Shown here piece after piece: positions 43,150-53,145 of a stretch of DNA of 64,000 bases. The first letter of the stretch is position 1; each line of letters starts with the position of its first letter. A model generated the notes under the pieces. That model worked only from the letters and a program-made list of their open reading frames with translations, was not told the origin of the DNA and ran no database searches. Where the stretch lies: contig NZ_QUCM01000012.1 of the NCBI RefSeq assembly GCF_003473545.1, positions 1-64,000 on the forward strand, written 5' to 3'. Source of the DNA: Clostridium sp. AM22-11AC. GTDB taxonomy: Bacteria; Bacillota; Clostridia; Lachnospirales; Lachnospiraceae. The translations under genes and the position numbers were made by a program.

Positions 43150-43251
43150 ATGTTAACACTTTTTGCATTTGCGATCATTTTTATTCTGTTCACTCTTGGT
43201 TATTTGGGCATCGATAAGCTGGAGCATTACTTTAAAACCCTGAATAAATGA
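43150..43251 (+). CDS. 33-residue single-span membrane peptide
   Basis: ATG with GGGAGGGG upstream opens a 33-codon frame ending TGA one base before the kdpE stop on the other strand. The product is one hydrophobic helix (LFAFAIIFILFTLGYLGI) followed by a polar tail (DKLEHYFKTLNK). Size and layout recall KdpF and other small transporter-associated peptides, but sequence identity to KdpF is not claimed. It converges on the kdpDE genes. Confidence 0.6.
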   Translation: MLTLFAFAIIFILFTLGYLGIDKLEHYFKTLNK

Positions 43252-43953
43252 TCACTCTACTTTGATCATGCGGTACCCGATCCCTATATGGGTCTGTATA
43301 TACTGAGGGGCATCCGGTTCGCTTTCCAGTTTTTTACGCAAAGTTGCCATAAATACACGTAAAGAAGCAATATCATTTTCCCAGCTGCTCCCCCACACTT
43401 TCTGGGTGATATAAGTATGCGTCAGCACTTTACCTGTATTTTTAGCCATGAGGCACAGCAGTTTATACTCTGTAGACGTAAGATGCAGCTCCTTATCCCC
43501 CATATAGGCACAGCCCGCTGCAAAATCGATCCGCAGTCTGCCATTTGTATAAACAGACTCTGCTGTCTGGGCTTCGCCGTTCATGAGCGCCATTCTCCGT
43601 TCCACAACACGCAGCCGCGCCAGCAACTCTTCTACAGAAAAAGGCTTTGTGAGATAATCATCAGCACCTGCGTCCAGTGCGTCTATTTTATCTGTATCTT
43701 CGCTTCTTGCACTGATCACAATGATTGGCAAGTTGGACCAGGTACGTATTTTCCGGATCACATCTACGCCGTCCATATCCGGCAGTCCCAGATCCAAAAG
43801 GACCACATCCGGATTGTGGGAAGAAGCTTCTACAACTGCTCCATCCCCGGTCCCGGCAGTCAGATACCTGTATCCATGGGTCTTTAATGTAATAGTGATC
43901 AGATTTCTTACAGGAATATCATCCTCCACAACCAATATCAAAGGTTTATTCAT
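43252..43953 (-). CDS. kdpE: KdpE-like OmpR-family response regulator
   Basis: 233 residues. Receiver domain with ILVVEDDIPVRN and phospho-acceptor in DVVLLDLGLPDMDG, Lys in YLTKPFS; then a winged-helix output domain (LHLTSTEYKLLCLMAKN, TLRKKLESEPDAPQYIQTH). The sequence matches KdpE best. Its start overlaps the kdpD end by eight bases, and AGGAGGTGG precedes the ATG. It should control potassium-uptake genes; here the only such genes are ktrAB in the same operon. Confidence 0.88.
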   Translation of the reverse strand: MNKPLILVVEDDIPVRNLITITLKTHGYRYLTAGTGDGAVVEASSHNPDVVLLDLGLPDMDGVDVIRKIRTWSNLPIIVISARSEDTDKIDALDAGADDYLTKPFSVEELLARLRVVERRMALMNGEAQTAESVYTNGRLRIDFAAGCAYMGDKELHLTSTEYKLLCLMAKNTGKVLTHTYITQKVWGSSWENDIASLRVFMATLRKKLESEPDAPQYIQTHIGIGYRMIKVE

Positions 43954-45919
43954 TTAATGCCACCTCCTCTGCAGGTAATGTAAACGTAACTACCGCCCCA
44001 TGAGGGATATTATCAGATATCCATATTTTTCCTCCATGGGCATTAATAATAGATCTGCAAAGCCCAAGCCCCAATCCTAAACTCCTGCGGCTGTCTGCCA
44101 CCTGGTCGCTGCCTGTATAAAACATGTCAAATACTCTTTCTTTCCTGTCATCAGGGATCCCGTTCCCCAGATCGCATACAGAAATGATGACCTGGGATCT
44201 TTCAGCGTTTTCTGCTTTTTCTTTCTTCACCCTGACCGTAATATCTGTTCCCTGAGGCGTATATTTTACCGCATTGCCAATCAGATTGATCAGCACCTGG
44301 ACGATCAGCCTTGCGTCCATCTTTGCAAGGATCAGTTCATCTTCCTCTTCTACCTTTATGGTCCTTCCTGTCCGGCTCTGTCCCGTATGCTTTAATGCCT
44401 CTTTGATCACCTCATCCACCAGCTCTGCTGACTGGCGGATCTGCATCCTGCCTTCCTCGATCCGGGTCACGGAAAGCAGGTTTTCCACCAGATCGATCAG
44501 CCACATGGAATCATCATAAATATCCCCATAGATCTGCCGGCGCATCTGTGCATCCAGACAGCTTTCATTGTAAAGGAGATTATTTGCATTACCAGAAATA
44601 GATGTGAGAGGCGTTCTCAGGTCATGGGAGATCGTTCTTAACAAATTCGCTCTTAACTGTTCATTCTTTGCCAGGATCGCTGCCTCTTCTTTTTCCCGCA
44701 CGTTTTTATCATTCTCCAGTGCAAGGGCACATTCTCCCAATATGGACAATAATACACTGTTTTCAAAGGCATCTAACGGCTGTTTCTGGATCATAATCCC
44801 CACCACTCCATAAACGGTGCTGTTTACGCGGATCGCCAGATACTGCCTTTTTGCCTGCTTAAAATGGTCTGTTCCTGTTCCGGCATGGCGGTTATTCTCT
44901 AAAGCCCATGCAGCTGCCTGTTCCTCACAGGCTTCATCTTCAATGGTGATATCCTCTTCCCCCTGGGGAACCCGGCGCAAAGGATGCTCCAGTTTTCCAT
45001 CCTTTACATCATAGATCACCGTTTCTCTCTTTAAAAGTTTAACGATCTGCTGTGCCGCCCCTTCCAGGATCTCTGTCTTTCCTTTGGCCTGCTGTAAAAG
45101 CTGGTTCGTATCAAGCAGCACTTTCAGCCTGTATGCATCCCTGGCAGCCTGTCCTGCATGCTGTTTCAGCCTGGAGGCCAGAGAGCCTGTGATCAAAGCC
45201 GCAAGAAACATGACGGCAAATGTAAACGGGTAACTGCGATCATAAGCCCGAAGCGTAAAACGTGGTGCCGTAAACAGAAAATTAAAAATCAGAACACTGG
45301 CTATGGTAGACGAAAAACTGTAAAACCAGCCTTCTGTTACTATAGAGATCAGAAGCACTCCTAAAATATAAACAGTAATAATATTGGCATCTGTCAGCTT
45401 CAGCTTTTCAAACAGCCATCCTACTGCTGTTGCTGCAAATAAAATGCCTGCGCTTTTGACTGCTGCCTTAAAGGAAAATGCATTCTTTTGCGCCAGCCTG
45501 TTCCATTTACGGATCACCTCAGGTCCCATCTGGCTGTCAGGTATGATATAGATTTCCATTTCAGGCGCATGATCGATCAGCTTTTCCACAAGAGATGTTC
45601 CTGCAAAAACCCCTTTTTTCTTTGCAGCGCTGCGCCCGATCACGATCCTGGTGATCCCTGAAAGTCTGGCAAACTCCGCGATCTGAAAAGAAATATCATC
45701 ACCGTAAACTGTTTCTATTTCTGCACCAGATTGTTTTGCCAGCTTAATATTCCCTTTCAGGCGCTCCTGGTCCTCTTTTCCCATTTTTCCGGCCAAAGGT
45801 GTTTCTACAAATAATGCGGTTAATGTCCCATTAAAAGCCTCTGCCATCTGGGCAGCTGTGCGTATGATCTTTCCATTAGACGGTGAAGATGATAAACATA
45901 CAAGTATCCGTTCTTCCAT
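43946..45919 (-). CDS. kdpD: KdpD-like sensor histidine kinase lacking the N-terminal KdpD domain
   Basis: 657 residues versus ~890 for E. coli KdpD. It begins directly with the Usp domain (~1-130), skipping the usual N-terminal ATP-binding domain. Four clustered membrane helices follow (DUF4118, ~155-240), then GAF, HisKA (LLRTISHDLRTPLTSISGN with the phospho-His) and HATPase (DLGNGIPDDRK, SLGLGLGLCRSI). Residues 8-15 read CLSSSPSN with LTALF at 33-37, resembling the reported c-di-AMP-binding pattern of staphylococcal KdpD. It should sense potassium or c-di-AMP status and phosphorylate KdpE. Confidence 0.87.
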   Translation of the reverse strand: MEERILVCLSSSPSNGKIIRTAAQMAEAFNGTLTALFVETPLAGKMGKEDQERLKGNIKLAKQSGAEIETVYGDDISFQIAEFARLSGITRIVIGRSAAKKKGVFAGTSLVEKLIDHAPEMEIYIIPDSQMGPEVIRKWNRLAQKNAFSFKAAVKSAGILFAATAVGWLFEKLKLTDANIITVYILGVLLISIVTEGWFYSFSSTIASVLIFNFLFTAPRFTLRAYDRSYPFTFAVMFLAALITGSLASRLKQHAGQAARDAYRLKVLLDTNQLLQQAKGKTEILEGAAQQIVKLLKRETVIYDVKDGKLEHPLRRVPQGEEDITIEDEACEEQAAAWALENNRHAGTGTDHFKQAKRQYLAIRVNSTVYGVVGIMIQKQPLDAFENSVLLSILGECALALENDKNVREKEEAAILAKNEQLRANLLRTISHDLRTPLTSISGNANNLLYNESCLDAQMRRQIYGDIYDDSMWLIDLVENLLSVTRIEEGRMQIRQSAELVDEVIKEALKHTGQSRTGRTIKVEEEDELILAKMDARLIVQVLINLIGNAVKYTPQGTDITVRVKKEKAENAERSQVIISVCDLGNGIPDDRKERVFDMFYTGSDQVADSRRSLGLGLGLCRSIINAHGGKIWISDNIPHGAVVTFTLPAEEVALNE

Positions 45920-46005
45920 TTTTCTTTTCCCCAGGTTTTCTGATGCTCTTCTGAAATCTTCTTAGGATCCACAAGGCCTGCAAATGACCAGATTGCAGTA
46001 TTATG

Positions 46006-46653
46006 TTAAATATGAAAACACTTCTGGATATCCCTGCTTGCTCCCAGCACCAGCATAGTAACATCTTTGTCCAGTACTGTATCCGGAGTAATGGACATTT
46101 CCAGCTTGCCATCGCGTTTTAAAGCCATGATAGTGATGTTGTATTTCTTTCTGATGTCAATATTTCCAACAGTCTTTCCCACCCAGTTTTCCGGAATGCT
46201 GATCTCAAAGATCGCATGGTCATCAGATAACTGGATATAATCAAAAATATGCTCCGAGCTATAACGGATCGCTGTCCAGTTTGCCAGCTGTTTCTCCGGA
46301 TACACGACCTCATCTGCGCCATTGCGCAGCAGAAATCTTGCCTGAACATCCCTTGCGGCCCTTGAAACTACCAGCTTTGCACCCAGATCCTTTAAATAGG
46401 CCGTTGTTTCCAAAGAGCTTTGGAAATCCCCACCGATCGCCACGATGCACACATCAAAATTTCCAATTCCCAAAGACTGTAAAAATTCAATATTGGTGCT
46501 GTCCCCGATCTGTCCGCTGGTGACAAAAGGAAGCACTGCCTCTACACGGTCCTCCTGTTTGTCTACCGCTAATACCTGATGATTTAATTCGTTTAATTTC
46601 TCCGCAATATGTCTTCCAAATCGTCCAAGTCCTATTAATAATATTGATTTCAA
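46006..46653 (-). CDS. ktrA: Potassium channel regulatory subunit KtrA/TrkA (RCK protein)
   Basis: 215 residues. RCK_N Rossmann domain (SILLIGLGRFGRHIAEKL, binding NAD or ATP) and RCK_C domain at the C-terminus. It gates the membrane subunit KtrB. The start is a TTG at 46653 with AAGGAGG nine bases upstream; the ATGs further out (to 46704) have no ribosome site. It begins 78 bases after ktrB in the same operon. Confidence 0.88.
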   Translation of the reverse strand: MKSILLIGLGRFGRHIAEKLNELNHQVLAVDKQEDRVEAVLPFVTSGQIGDSTNIEFLQSLGIGNFDVCIVAIGGDFQSSLETTAYLKDLGAKLVVSRAARDVQARFLLRNGADEVVYPEKQLANWTAIRYSSEHIFDYIQLSDDHAIFEISIPENWVGKTVGNIDIRKKYNITIMALKRDGKLEMSITPDTVLDKDVTMLVLGASRDIQKCFHI

Positions 46654-46731
46654 TATGATTTTCCTCCTTATTTTTCCATTGCACATATCCGATACCCGCC
46701 GCATACGCGGCGGTATATTAATATTCCCATA

Positions 46732-48075
46732 TTATCCCACTGTGATCTTCTCCTGGGGGAATTTTGTCATACTCGGCCGCATACCGGACAGTGCTGCAAA
46801 TACCAGCGTCAGGCCGCCTACGCGTCCACAGTACATTAAAACAATCAATACCAGTCTTGCAGCCGCTCCCAGGGTCGGTGTCACACCCAGTGTCAAACCT
46901 ACGGTTGCAATAGCAGAACCGGCCTCAAACAAACTTGTGAGCACAGGCAGTCCTTCTGCATAGCATAAAAACAGTCCGCCCACTGTACAAAGCACCATAT
47001 ACATCAGCATAACTACTGCCGCATACCGCACGGTTTCCGTTGGAATACGTCTGCCAAAACACTGGGCGTCTTCTTTTCTGCGAAATACAGCCGCCGTTGA
47101 AAGCAGTAAAACTGCAATGGTAGTCATTTTCATACCGCCTGCGGTAGATCCCGGCGCACCGCCGATCAGCATTAACATGACCATTAAAAACAGTCCGCCT
47201 TCGCTCATCTGCCCGAAATCTGCTGTATTAAACCCGGCAGTTCTTGGTGTTACCGCCTGAAACAGGGATAACCAGAACCGTTCCAGTCCATTTCCCCACT
47301 GGGATCCGTGAAACTCCCCAAAATAGAAAATAACCGTAGGTACGATCACCAGTATCAGATCTGTTACCAGTATTACCTTGCTCTGCATCCTGTATTTTTT
47401 AAACTGCAGCTTATTTGTCTTTATATCTTCCCAGGTGAGAAATCCCAGACCGCCGATCAGTATGAGCAATACAATAACTGCATTTACAAGCCCGTTTCCA
47501 GCATAATAAGTCAGTGACGAGTACTGCTGTCTGACTCCCATCAGATCAAAGCCTGCGTTGCAGAAAGCAGAAATGGAATGAAAAACACCATACCAGATCC
47601 CTTTTCCCACTCCAAAGTCCTTTATAAACACAGGTGCCAGCAAAATAGCTCCTAGCAGTTCGATCAGCGCGATACCTTTCAGGAAAAAGCCTGTAAAACG
47701 GACAATGCCGCCTACCTGTGGTGCTGAGATCGACTCCTGCATCAGGCTTCTCTGCATCAGACCGATCTTCTTCCCTGAAACCATGGCTACTGCAATGGTA
47801 ATGGTCACAACGCCCATTCCTCCGATCTGGATCAGCAGCAGGATCACCACCTGTCCAAAACAGCTCCAGTACGTAGCTGTATCATGGACGATCAGCCCTG
47901 TCACACAGGTAGCCGATGTAGCTGTAAATAACGCATCCAGAAATGGCGCGCTTCCCGGCTCCCTGGATGCAAAAGGCAGCATTAAAAGCAGTGTTCCCAC
48001 TAATATAACTGCCAAAAAGCCAAATATAATGATCTGAAAAGAAGATAAGCTCTTCTTTTTTTGAAATAATTCCAT
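46732..48075 (-). CDS. ktrB: Potassium uptake membrane subunit KtrB/TrkH
   Basis: 447 residues, eight membrane helices and four pore loops: TSATCVTGL, SAFCNAGFDL, TPRTAGFNT and AIATVGLTLG. It is the potassium-translocating subunit of a sodium-coupled Ktr system. GGAGGG precedes the ATG. It is the first gene of the operon ktrB-ktrA-kdpD-kdpE, with a possible KdpE site upstream at 48164. Confidence 0.9.
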   Translation of the reverse strand: MELFQKKKSLSSFQIIIFGFLAVILVGTLLLMLPFASREPGSAPFLDALFTATSATCVTGLIVHDTATYWSCFGQVVILLLIQIGGMGVVTITIAVAMVSGKKIGLMQRSLMQESISAPQVGGIVRFTGFFLKGIALIELLGAILLAPVFIKDFGVGKGIWYGVFHSISAFCNAGFDLMGVRQQYSSLTYYAGNGLVNAVIVLLILIGGLGFLTWEDIKTNKLQFKKYRMQSKVILVTDLILVIVPTVIFYFGEFHGSQWGNGLERFWLSLFQAVTPRTAGFNTADFGQMSEGGLFLMVMLMLIGGAPGSTAGGMKMTTIAVLLLSTAAVFRRKEDAQCFGRRIPTETVRYAAVVMLMYMVLCTVGGLFLCYAEGLPVLTSLFEAGSAIATVGLTLGVTPTLGAAARLVLIVLMYCGRVGGLTLVFAALSGMRPSMTKFPQEKITVG

Positions 48076-48163
48076 TTTCCCTCCTGTAACAGCCCTTTTA
48101 CCAGCAATGTCATTTCATTATGACATAATCCCCTCAAAGTTTCTATTAAAAATACAACGCTTC

Positions 48164-48182
48164 GTATAAAGATTGTATAAAG
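48164..48182 (-). promoter_or_regulatory. Direct-repeat site upstream of ktrB (possible KdpE box)
   Basis: GTATAAAG-ATT-GTATAAAG is an exact 8-base direct repeat with an 11-bp period, the spacing used by OmpR-family regulators. It is 89-107 bases upstream of the ktrB start. Confidence 0.55.
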
Positions 48183-48200
48183 AATTTATCTTAGATTTTT

Positions 48201-49031
48201 CTAAAAGTCCCCGCTCTTATCCATATCCGGCAGTTCCATTGCCTGTTGGTCTGAAGGCGCACAGCCAAACATCTTCCGGTACGCCCGGAAGAAGCTGGAA
48301 TAATCTCCAAATCCGGCTTTAAGTGCTGCCTCTGCAGCCGGTGTTCCCCCGGCCAGTTCTTTTCTTGCAATCGTCATCCTTTTATATAAAATGTATCTGG
48401 CTACCGTAGTGCCTGCCGCACGCTTAAAGATAGCAGTCAGATGATTTTTACTCATATAAAATTTTTCTGCCAGTCCTTCTAATGTGAGATGCTCCGTCAG
48501 GTGCTCATTAATGTAACGCAGGATCTCCTGGGCTACATCTTCCTTCCCCGGTCCGCGACCTACCCCCTTTTCATACATTGCAGATAGATAGGTCAAAAAC
48601 GATACGATCCGTGCGCGAATTGCAATATCCTGCAGTTCCCTGCTATAAGATCCACATTCTTCCAAGGAATTAAAATACCATTCTGCCCGGAACTGTTCTT
48701 CCATATACCACCAGCTTTTTCCAAGAATTCCCAAAAGCAGCTGTTTTTCCTTTTCCGTCAGAAGTTCCGGCACAAAGTGCAGCCGGATCCTGTGGTACTC
48801 GCTTCCGTCCAGCACCCGCAGCCCATGAAAGCAGTTTGGCGGAATGATCAGGAGACTTCCAGGCTTTGGTACATAAGAAGTCCCCTCCAGAAAGTACTCC
48901 ACATTCCCTTTTACCATGTAATAGATCTCATAACTGTTGTGGCAGTGCATCTTATACTCCATATCCGCCTCATCACTGCGGGTATGGGCATACACCACCT
49001 GACTTGTTTTAAAACTGTCTTCCTGATACAT
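48201..49031 (-). CDS. AraC-family transcriptional regulator with cupin sensor domain
   Basis: 276 residues. An N-terminal cupin-like domain (MHCHNSYEIYYMVKGNVEYF, LLIIPPNCFHGL) binds a small ligand, probably a sugar. The C-terminal AraC HTH pair (LEGLAEKFYMSKNHLTAIF and AALKAGFGDYSSFFRAYRK) binds DNA. No catabolic genes are adjacent on its strand, so the target cannot be inferred from context. A -10/-35 pair lies upstream. Confidence 0.85.
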   Translation of the reverse strand: MYQEDSFKTSQVVYAHTRSDEADMEYKMHCHNSYEIYYMVKGNVEYFLEGTSYVPKPGSLLIIPPNCFHGLRVLDGSEYHRIRLHFVPELLTEKEKQLLLGILGKSWWYMEEQFRAEWYFNSLEECGSYSRELQDIAIRARIVSFLTYLSAMYEKGVGRGPGKEDVAQEILRYINEHLTEHLTLEGLAEKFYMSKNHLTAIFKRAAGTTVARYILYKRMTIARKELAGGTPAAEAALKAGFGDYSSFFRAYRKMFGCAPSDQQAMELPDMDKSGDF

Positions 49032-49130
49032 GATCTCCCTCTTTTTATTGCATGATACCGGGTCCCAGGTTCAAAAATCCTCCTGCAAACAGGCTTGCAC
49101 CGGATTTCCAGCCTTTTGCCCCTAGTATCC

Positions 49131-49158
49131 ATTGTATCAAAGTTTGTTCGATTTGCAA
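49131..49158 (-). promoter_or_regulatory. Promoter of the AraC-family gene
   Basis: TTGCAA and TACAAT are separated by 16 bases on the minus strand. A direct repeat TTACAATG (plus strand, 49174-49181 and 49186-49193, 12-bp period) lies just upstream and could be the regulator's own site. Otherwise the gap 49032-49334 holds only the terminator below. Confidence 0.45.
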
Positions 49159-49292
49159 TATTCTTTACGCACATTACAATGGTTTTTACAATGTATCGGA
49201 TATATAATAGGCAACGTAAACAAGAGAAAACCGAAAGGGCCCTCCCCCTTTCACACAAACATTTTATCCCCCCTTTATACACATATGTATAC

Positions 49293-49328
49293 AGAAAAGA
49301 CCAGGTATCCCCAGTACCTGGTCTTTTC
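49293..49328 (-). terminator. Terminator of the AEC transporter gene
   Basis: A perfect stem (AAGACCAGGTA 49297-49307 with TACCTGGTCTT) has T-rich tails on both strands. Confidence 0.85.
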
Positions 49329-49334
49329 GTTTTG

Positions 49335-50264
49335 TTAAAGTATCATCTGGAACAAAAGCACCATAAGCGGCATCGTCACAATAGAAAACAATGTAGTCAT
49401 AACATTGATAGCGCTGGCATATTGGGAGTCGTTTCCATATACCTGGCACATCTGGGTGATCGTTGAAGCAGAGGGTGTGATCACTGCCAGAAATACGATC
49501 AGCAGCAATTTCTTTCCGTCAGGACTTCCATTTACAAGACCACTGACCTTTAAAAGGAGCAACGCCACCGCCGGTACTGCGATCAGCCTTAAAAATGTAA
49601 TAAAATAAACTCTTCCATTTGTAAAAATATCTTTCAGGCTCATCTCTGCGATCAGCATTCCCGTTACCATCATACTGGCCGGTCCGATCATGCTTCCCAC
49701 AGAGCCAAAAGTCTGGTTTAAGATCTGGGGCAGGCGGATCTTTGTGAAAAACAGGAACACGCCTGCAAATACAGCGACCATATTAATATTTAACAATATC
49801 TTTTTCCAGTCGATCTTACTCTGCCTGCTTAAGACCCATTTTCCATGACTCCACACAAACACGATCTGCACACTCATAAACACGCAGCCATACAGTACCC
49901 ATTCCTGCCCCAGGACAAAGGTCACGATGGGCATGATCAGATTTCCTGCATTGGAATAATACACAGATGCCTTTTCAACCTCATTTAAGCCCATTCGACC
50001 TGCGCCCCATACAATGATAAGTAATAGCACCTGAAGCATTACAGAGGCTGCGAAGGCCAGTAAAAGGCCCTGTACCTTCTCACTGGTATAATCCACCTGG
50101 AACGCATTGATGATAACGCAGGGAATGATCAGATACAGCACGATCTTTGAAATAACCTTGCTGTCCTCTCCCTTCAAAAGCCTTGCCTTTACGATCACAT
50201 AGCCCATAAATATCATTAAAAACAACTCTGTGATCTGCTGCATCAAAAGTAAACTGATCTCCAT
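49335..50264 (-). CDS. AEC (auxin efflux carrier) family transporter
   Basis: 309 residues, about ten membrane helices. Family segments are LFLMIFMGYVIVKARLL, VLYLIIPCVIINAF, and YYSNAGNLIMPIVTFVLG; the C-terminal half repeats the fold (FLAVITPSASTITQM). AEC carriers export or exchange organic acids such as malate or amino-acid derivatives. The start at 50264 has AAAGG eight bases upstream; a longer frame to 50315 is unsupported. It lies downstream of gdhA with its own terminator. Confidence 0.85.
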   Translation of the reverse strand: MEISLLLMQQITELFLMIFMGYVIVKARLLKGEDSKVISKIVLYLIIPCVIINAFQVDYTSEKVQGLLLAFAASVMLQVLLLIIVWGAGRMGLNEVEKASVYYSNAGNLIMPIVTFVLGQEWVLYGCVFMSVQIVFVWSHGKWVLSRQSKIDWKKILLNINMVAVFAGVFLFFTKIRLPQILNQTFGSVGSMIGPASMMVTGMLIAEMSLKDIFTNGRVYFITFLRLIAVPAVALLLLKVSGLVNGSPDGKKLLLIVFLAVITPSASTITQMCQVYGNDSQYASAINVMTTLFSIVTMPLMVLLFQMIL

Positions 50265-50297
50265 AGTAAAACCTTTCCGAAAACATATGCATGATAA

Positions 50298-50343
50298 CAA
50301 AAAGATCCTGCACACAGACTGTTTATAGCCATGTGCAGGATCT
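50298..50343 (-). terminator. Terminator of gdhA
   Basis: AGATCCTGCACA (50303-50314) pairs with TGTGCAGGATCT (50332-50343), followed on the minus strand by a T run. Confidence 0.85.
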
Positions 50344-50366
50344 GGAATTTTAAATTACTTTATTTT

Positions 50367-51836
<1,470 letters not shown>

Positions 51837-51892
51837 GAAACAATTACATATTAAACCTATACGAAAATGCTTATTAAATATATAACTCCAAG

Positions 51893-52894
51893 TTATAAAA
51901 AAGCACCCTCCTTTGTATTCTTAAGAATCTGCACTTTTTCTTCTTCTGTCAGCCCAACCAGTTTCTTAAGATATTCAAACTCCTTCTTAAGCTCTGTACG
52001 GCAAATGGCCATATCATCGGTGCACACAGCTACCCTGATCCCCTGGCTTAAATATTCTCTTAAAGGATAAACTTTCATATCCGGGATCGCCTTGGTAATC
52101 CGGTTGCTGGTTGGACACATTTCCAAGAAAATGCCCTTTTCACGGATCATGCGCACAACAGCCGGATCCTCATAGCTTCTCACTCCATGTCCGATCCTTG
52201 CTGCACCCATTTCAATGGCACAGGCTACCTCTGCTGCTCCGCCGGCCTCACCTGCATGGATGGTAAATGGAATGTTCCTGTCAGCAGCCTTCTTAAACAG
52301 CTCTTTATATTTATAAGTAGGATAAAGAGCCTCTGCTCCCGCTAAGTCCATGGCTGCCACACCATAACCTTTCCTTCCGTCTGCCAGAATACGCTTCTTT
52401 ACATACTCCCCGGTCAGCTCCATGGTTTCTTCGTTTGCCCTTTCATTTCCATTGCCACGCATACAGCAAAGGATCAGATTACATGGCAGTGTGGAGCGTT
52501 TAAGACCGTCCAGAGCCGCTTCTATGACCTGTGCCTGAGATAATCCACCCTGACAGTGCAGCTGAGGTGCAAAACGCAGTTCTGCGTAGGAAAGGCCTTC
52601 TGCCTTTAACTCTTCCTGTACCAGATATATCGCCTCACTAATACCTTCCTTTGTCTGCAAAAGTTTCAACGGCAGATCAAAACACTGCAAAAATTCATTT
52701 AAGCTCTGGCAGTCTTCCCCTACAGACAATGCATTGTTTAACTGCTCTCCCTCATATGGCAGTTCTATCCCCTGAAGTGCCGCCAGCTTTTTGGCGATCC
52801 GGGGTGTAATGGCACCGTCTAAATGAAGATGCAGTTCCCCATAGCCTGTTTCCTGATCTTCCATTTCCATCGTTTCCTTTAAATCTATTTCCAT
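51893..52894 (-). CDS. add: Adenosine deaminase family protein
   Basis: 333 residues. Metal-binding GELHLHLDGAI near the N-terminus, IHAGEAGG in the middle, ARIGHGVRS with catalytic His, and VAVCTDDMAI with the metal Asp. Most homologues have TDDP; here the Pro is Met. It deaminates adenosine (or a related adenine compound) to inosine. AAGGGG precedes the ATG. A perfect parS site lies 22 bases upstream of the start. It fits salvage with the nucleoside importer but is not linked to it. Confidence 0.88.
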   Translation of the reverse strand: MEIDLKETMEMEDQETGYGELHLHLDGAITPRIAKKLAALQGIELPYEGEQLNNALSVGEDCQSLNEFLQCFDLPLKLLQTKEGISEAIYLVQEELKAEGLSYAELRFAPQLHCQGGLSQAQVIEAALDGLKRSTLPCNLILCCMRGNGNERANEETMELTGEYVKKRILADGRKGYGVAAMDLAGAEALYPTYKYKELFKKAADRNIPFTIHAGEAGGAAEVACAIEMGAARIGHGVRSYEDPAVVRMIREKGIFLEMCPTSNRITKAIPDMKVYPLREYLSQGIRVAVCTDDMAICRTELKKEFEYLKKLVGLTEEEKVQILKNTKEGAFL

Positions 52895-52915
52895 CTGTAA
52901 TCCCCTTTCGCAGAA

Positions 52916-52931
52916 TGTTTCACGTGAAACA
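52916..52931. other. Perfect parS site
   Basis: TGTTTCACGTGAAACA matches the 16-bp parS consensus exactly and is embedded in a longer palindrome. ParB encoded at 62657 would load here. Confidence 0.92.
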
Positions 52932-53056
52932 TTTCTTACCCTTCTTGTTTTTTACCAACAGTATAGCTGATTTTTCCGGAAAACACCAGATTTCGTTTGT
53001 ATGATCCAGTCCCCAATACTCACAAACACAATTTCTCATAAACTCCCAAACGCGAA

Positions 53057-53088
53057 CAGACCGCCTGCCCCGAAAGGCCGACGGTCTG
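53057..53088 (-). other. Hairpin downstream of adhE
   Basis: CAGACCG (53057-53063) pairs with CGGTCTG (53082-53088). No strong T run follows, so it would be a weak terminator at best. Confidence 0.35.
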
Positions 53089-53145
53089 CTCCAAACACAA
53101 AGGATAAAGGTTTTACCCACAATGGGTTCGATTTATATTTAATGA

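Noticed and set aside
52895..53145. Small gene in the add-adhE gap
   Set aside because: Short frames overlap the parS site and the hairpin at 53057 and have no convincing ribosome site or conserved sequence.
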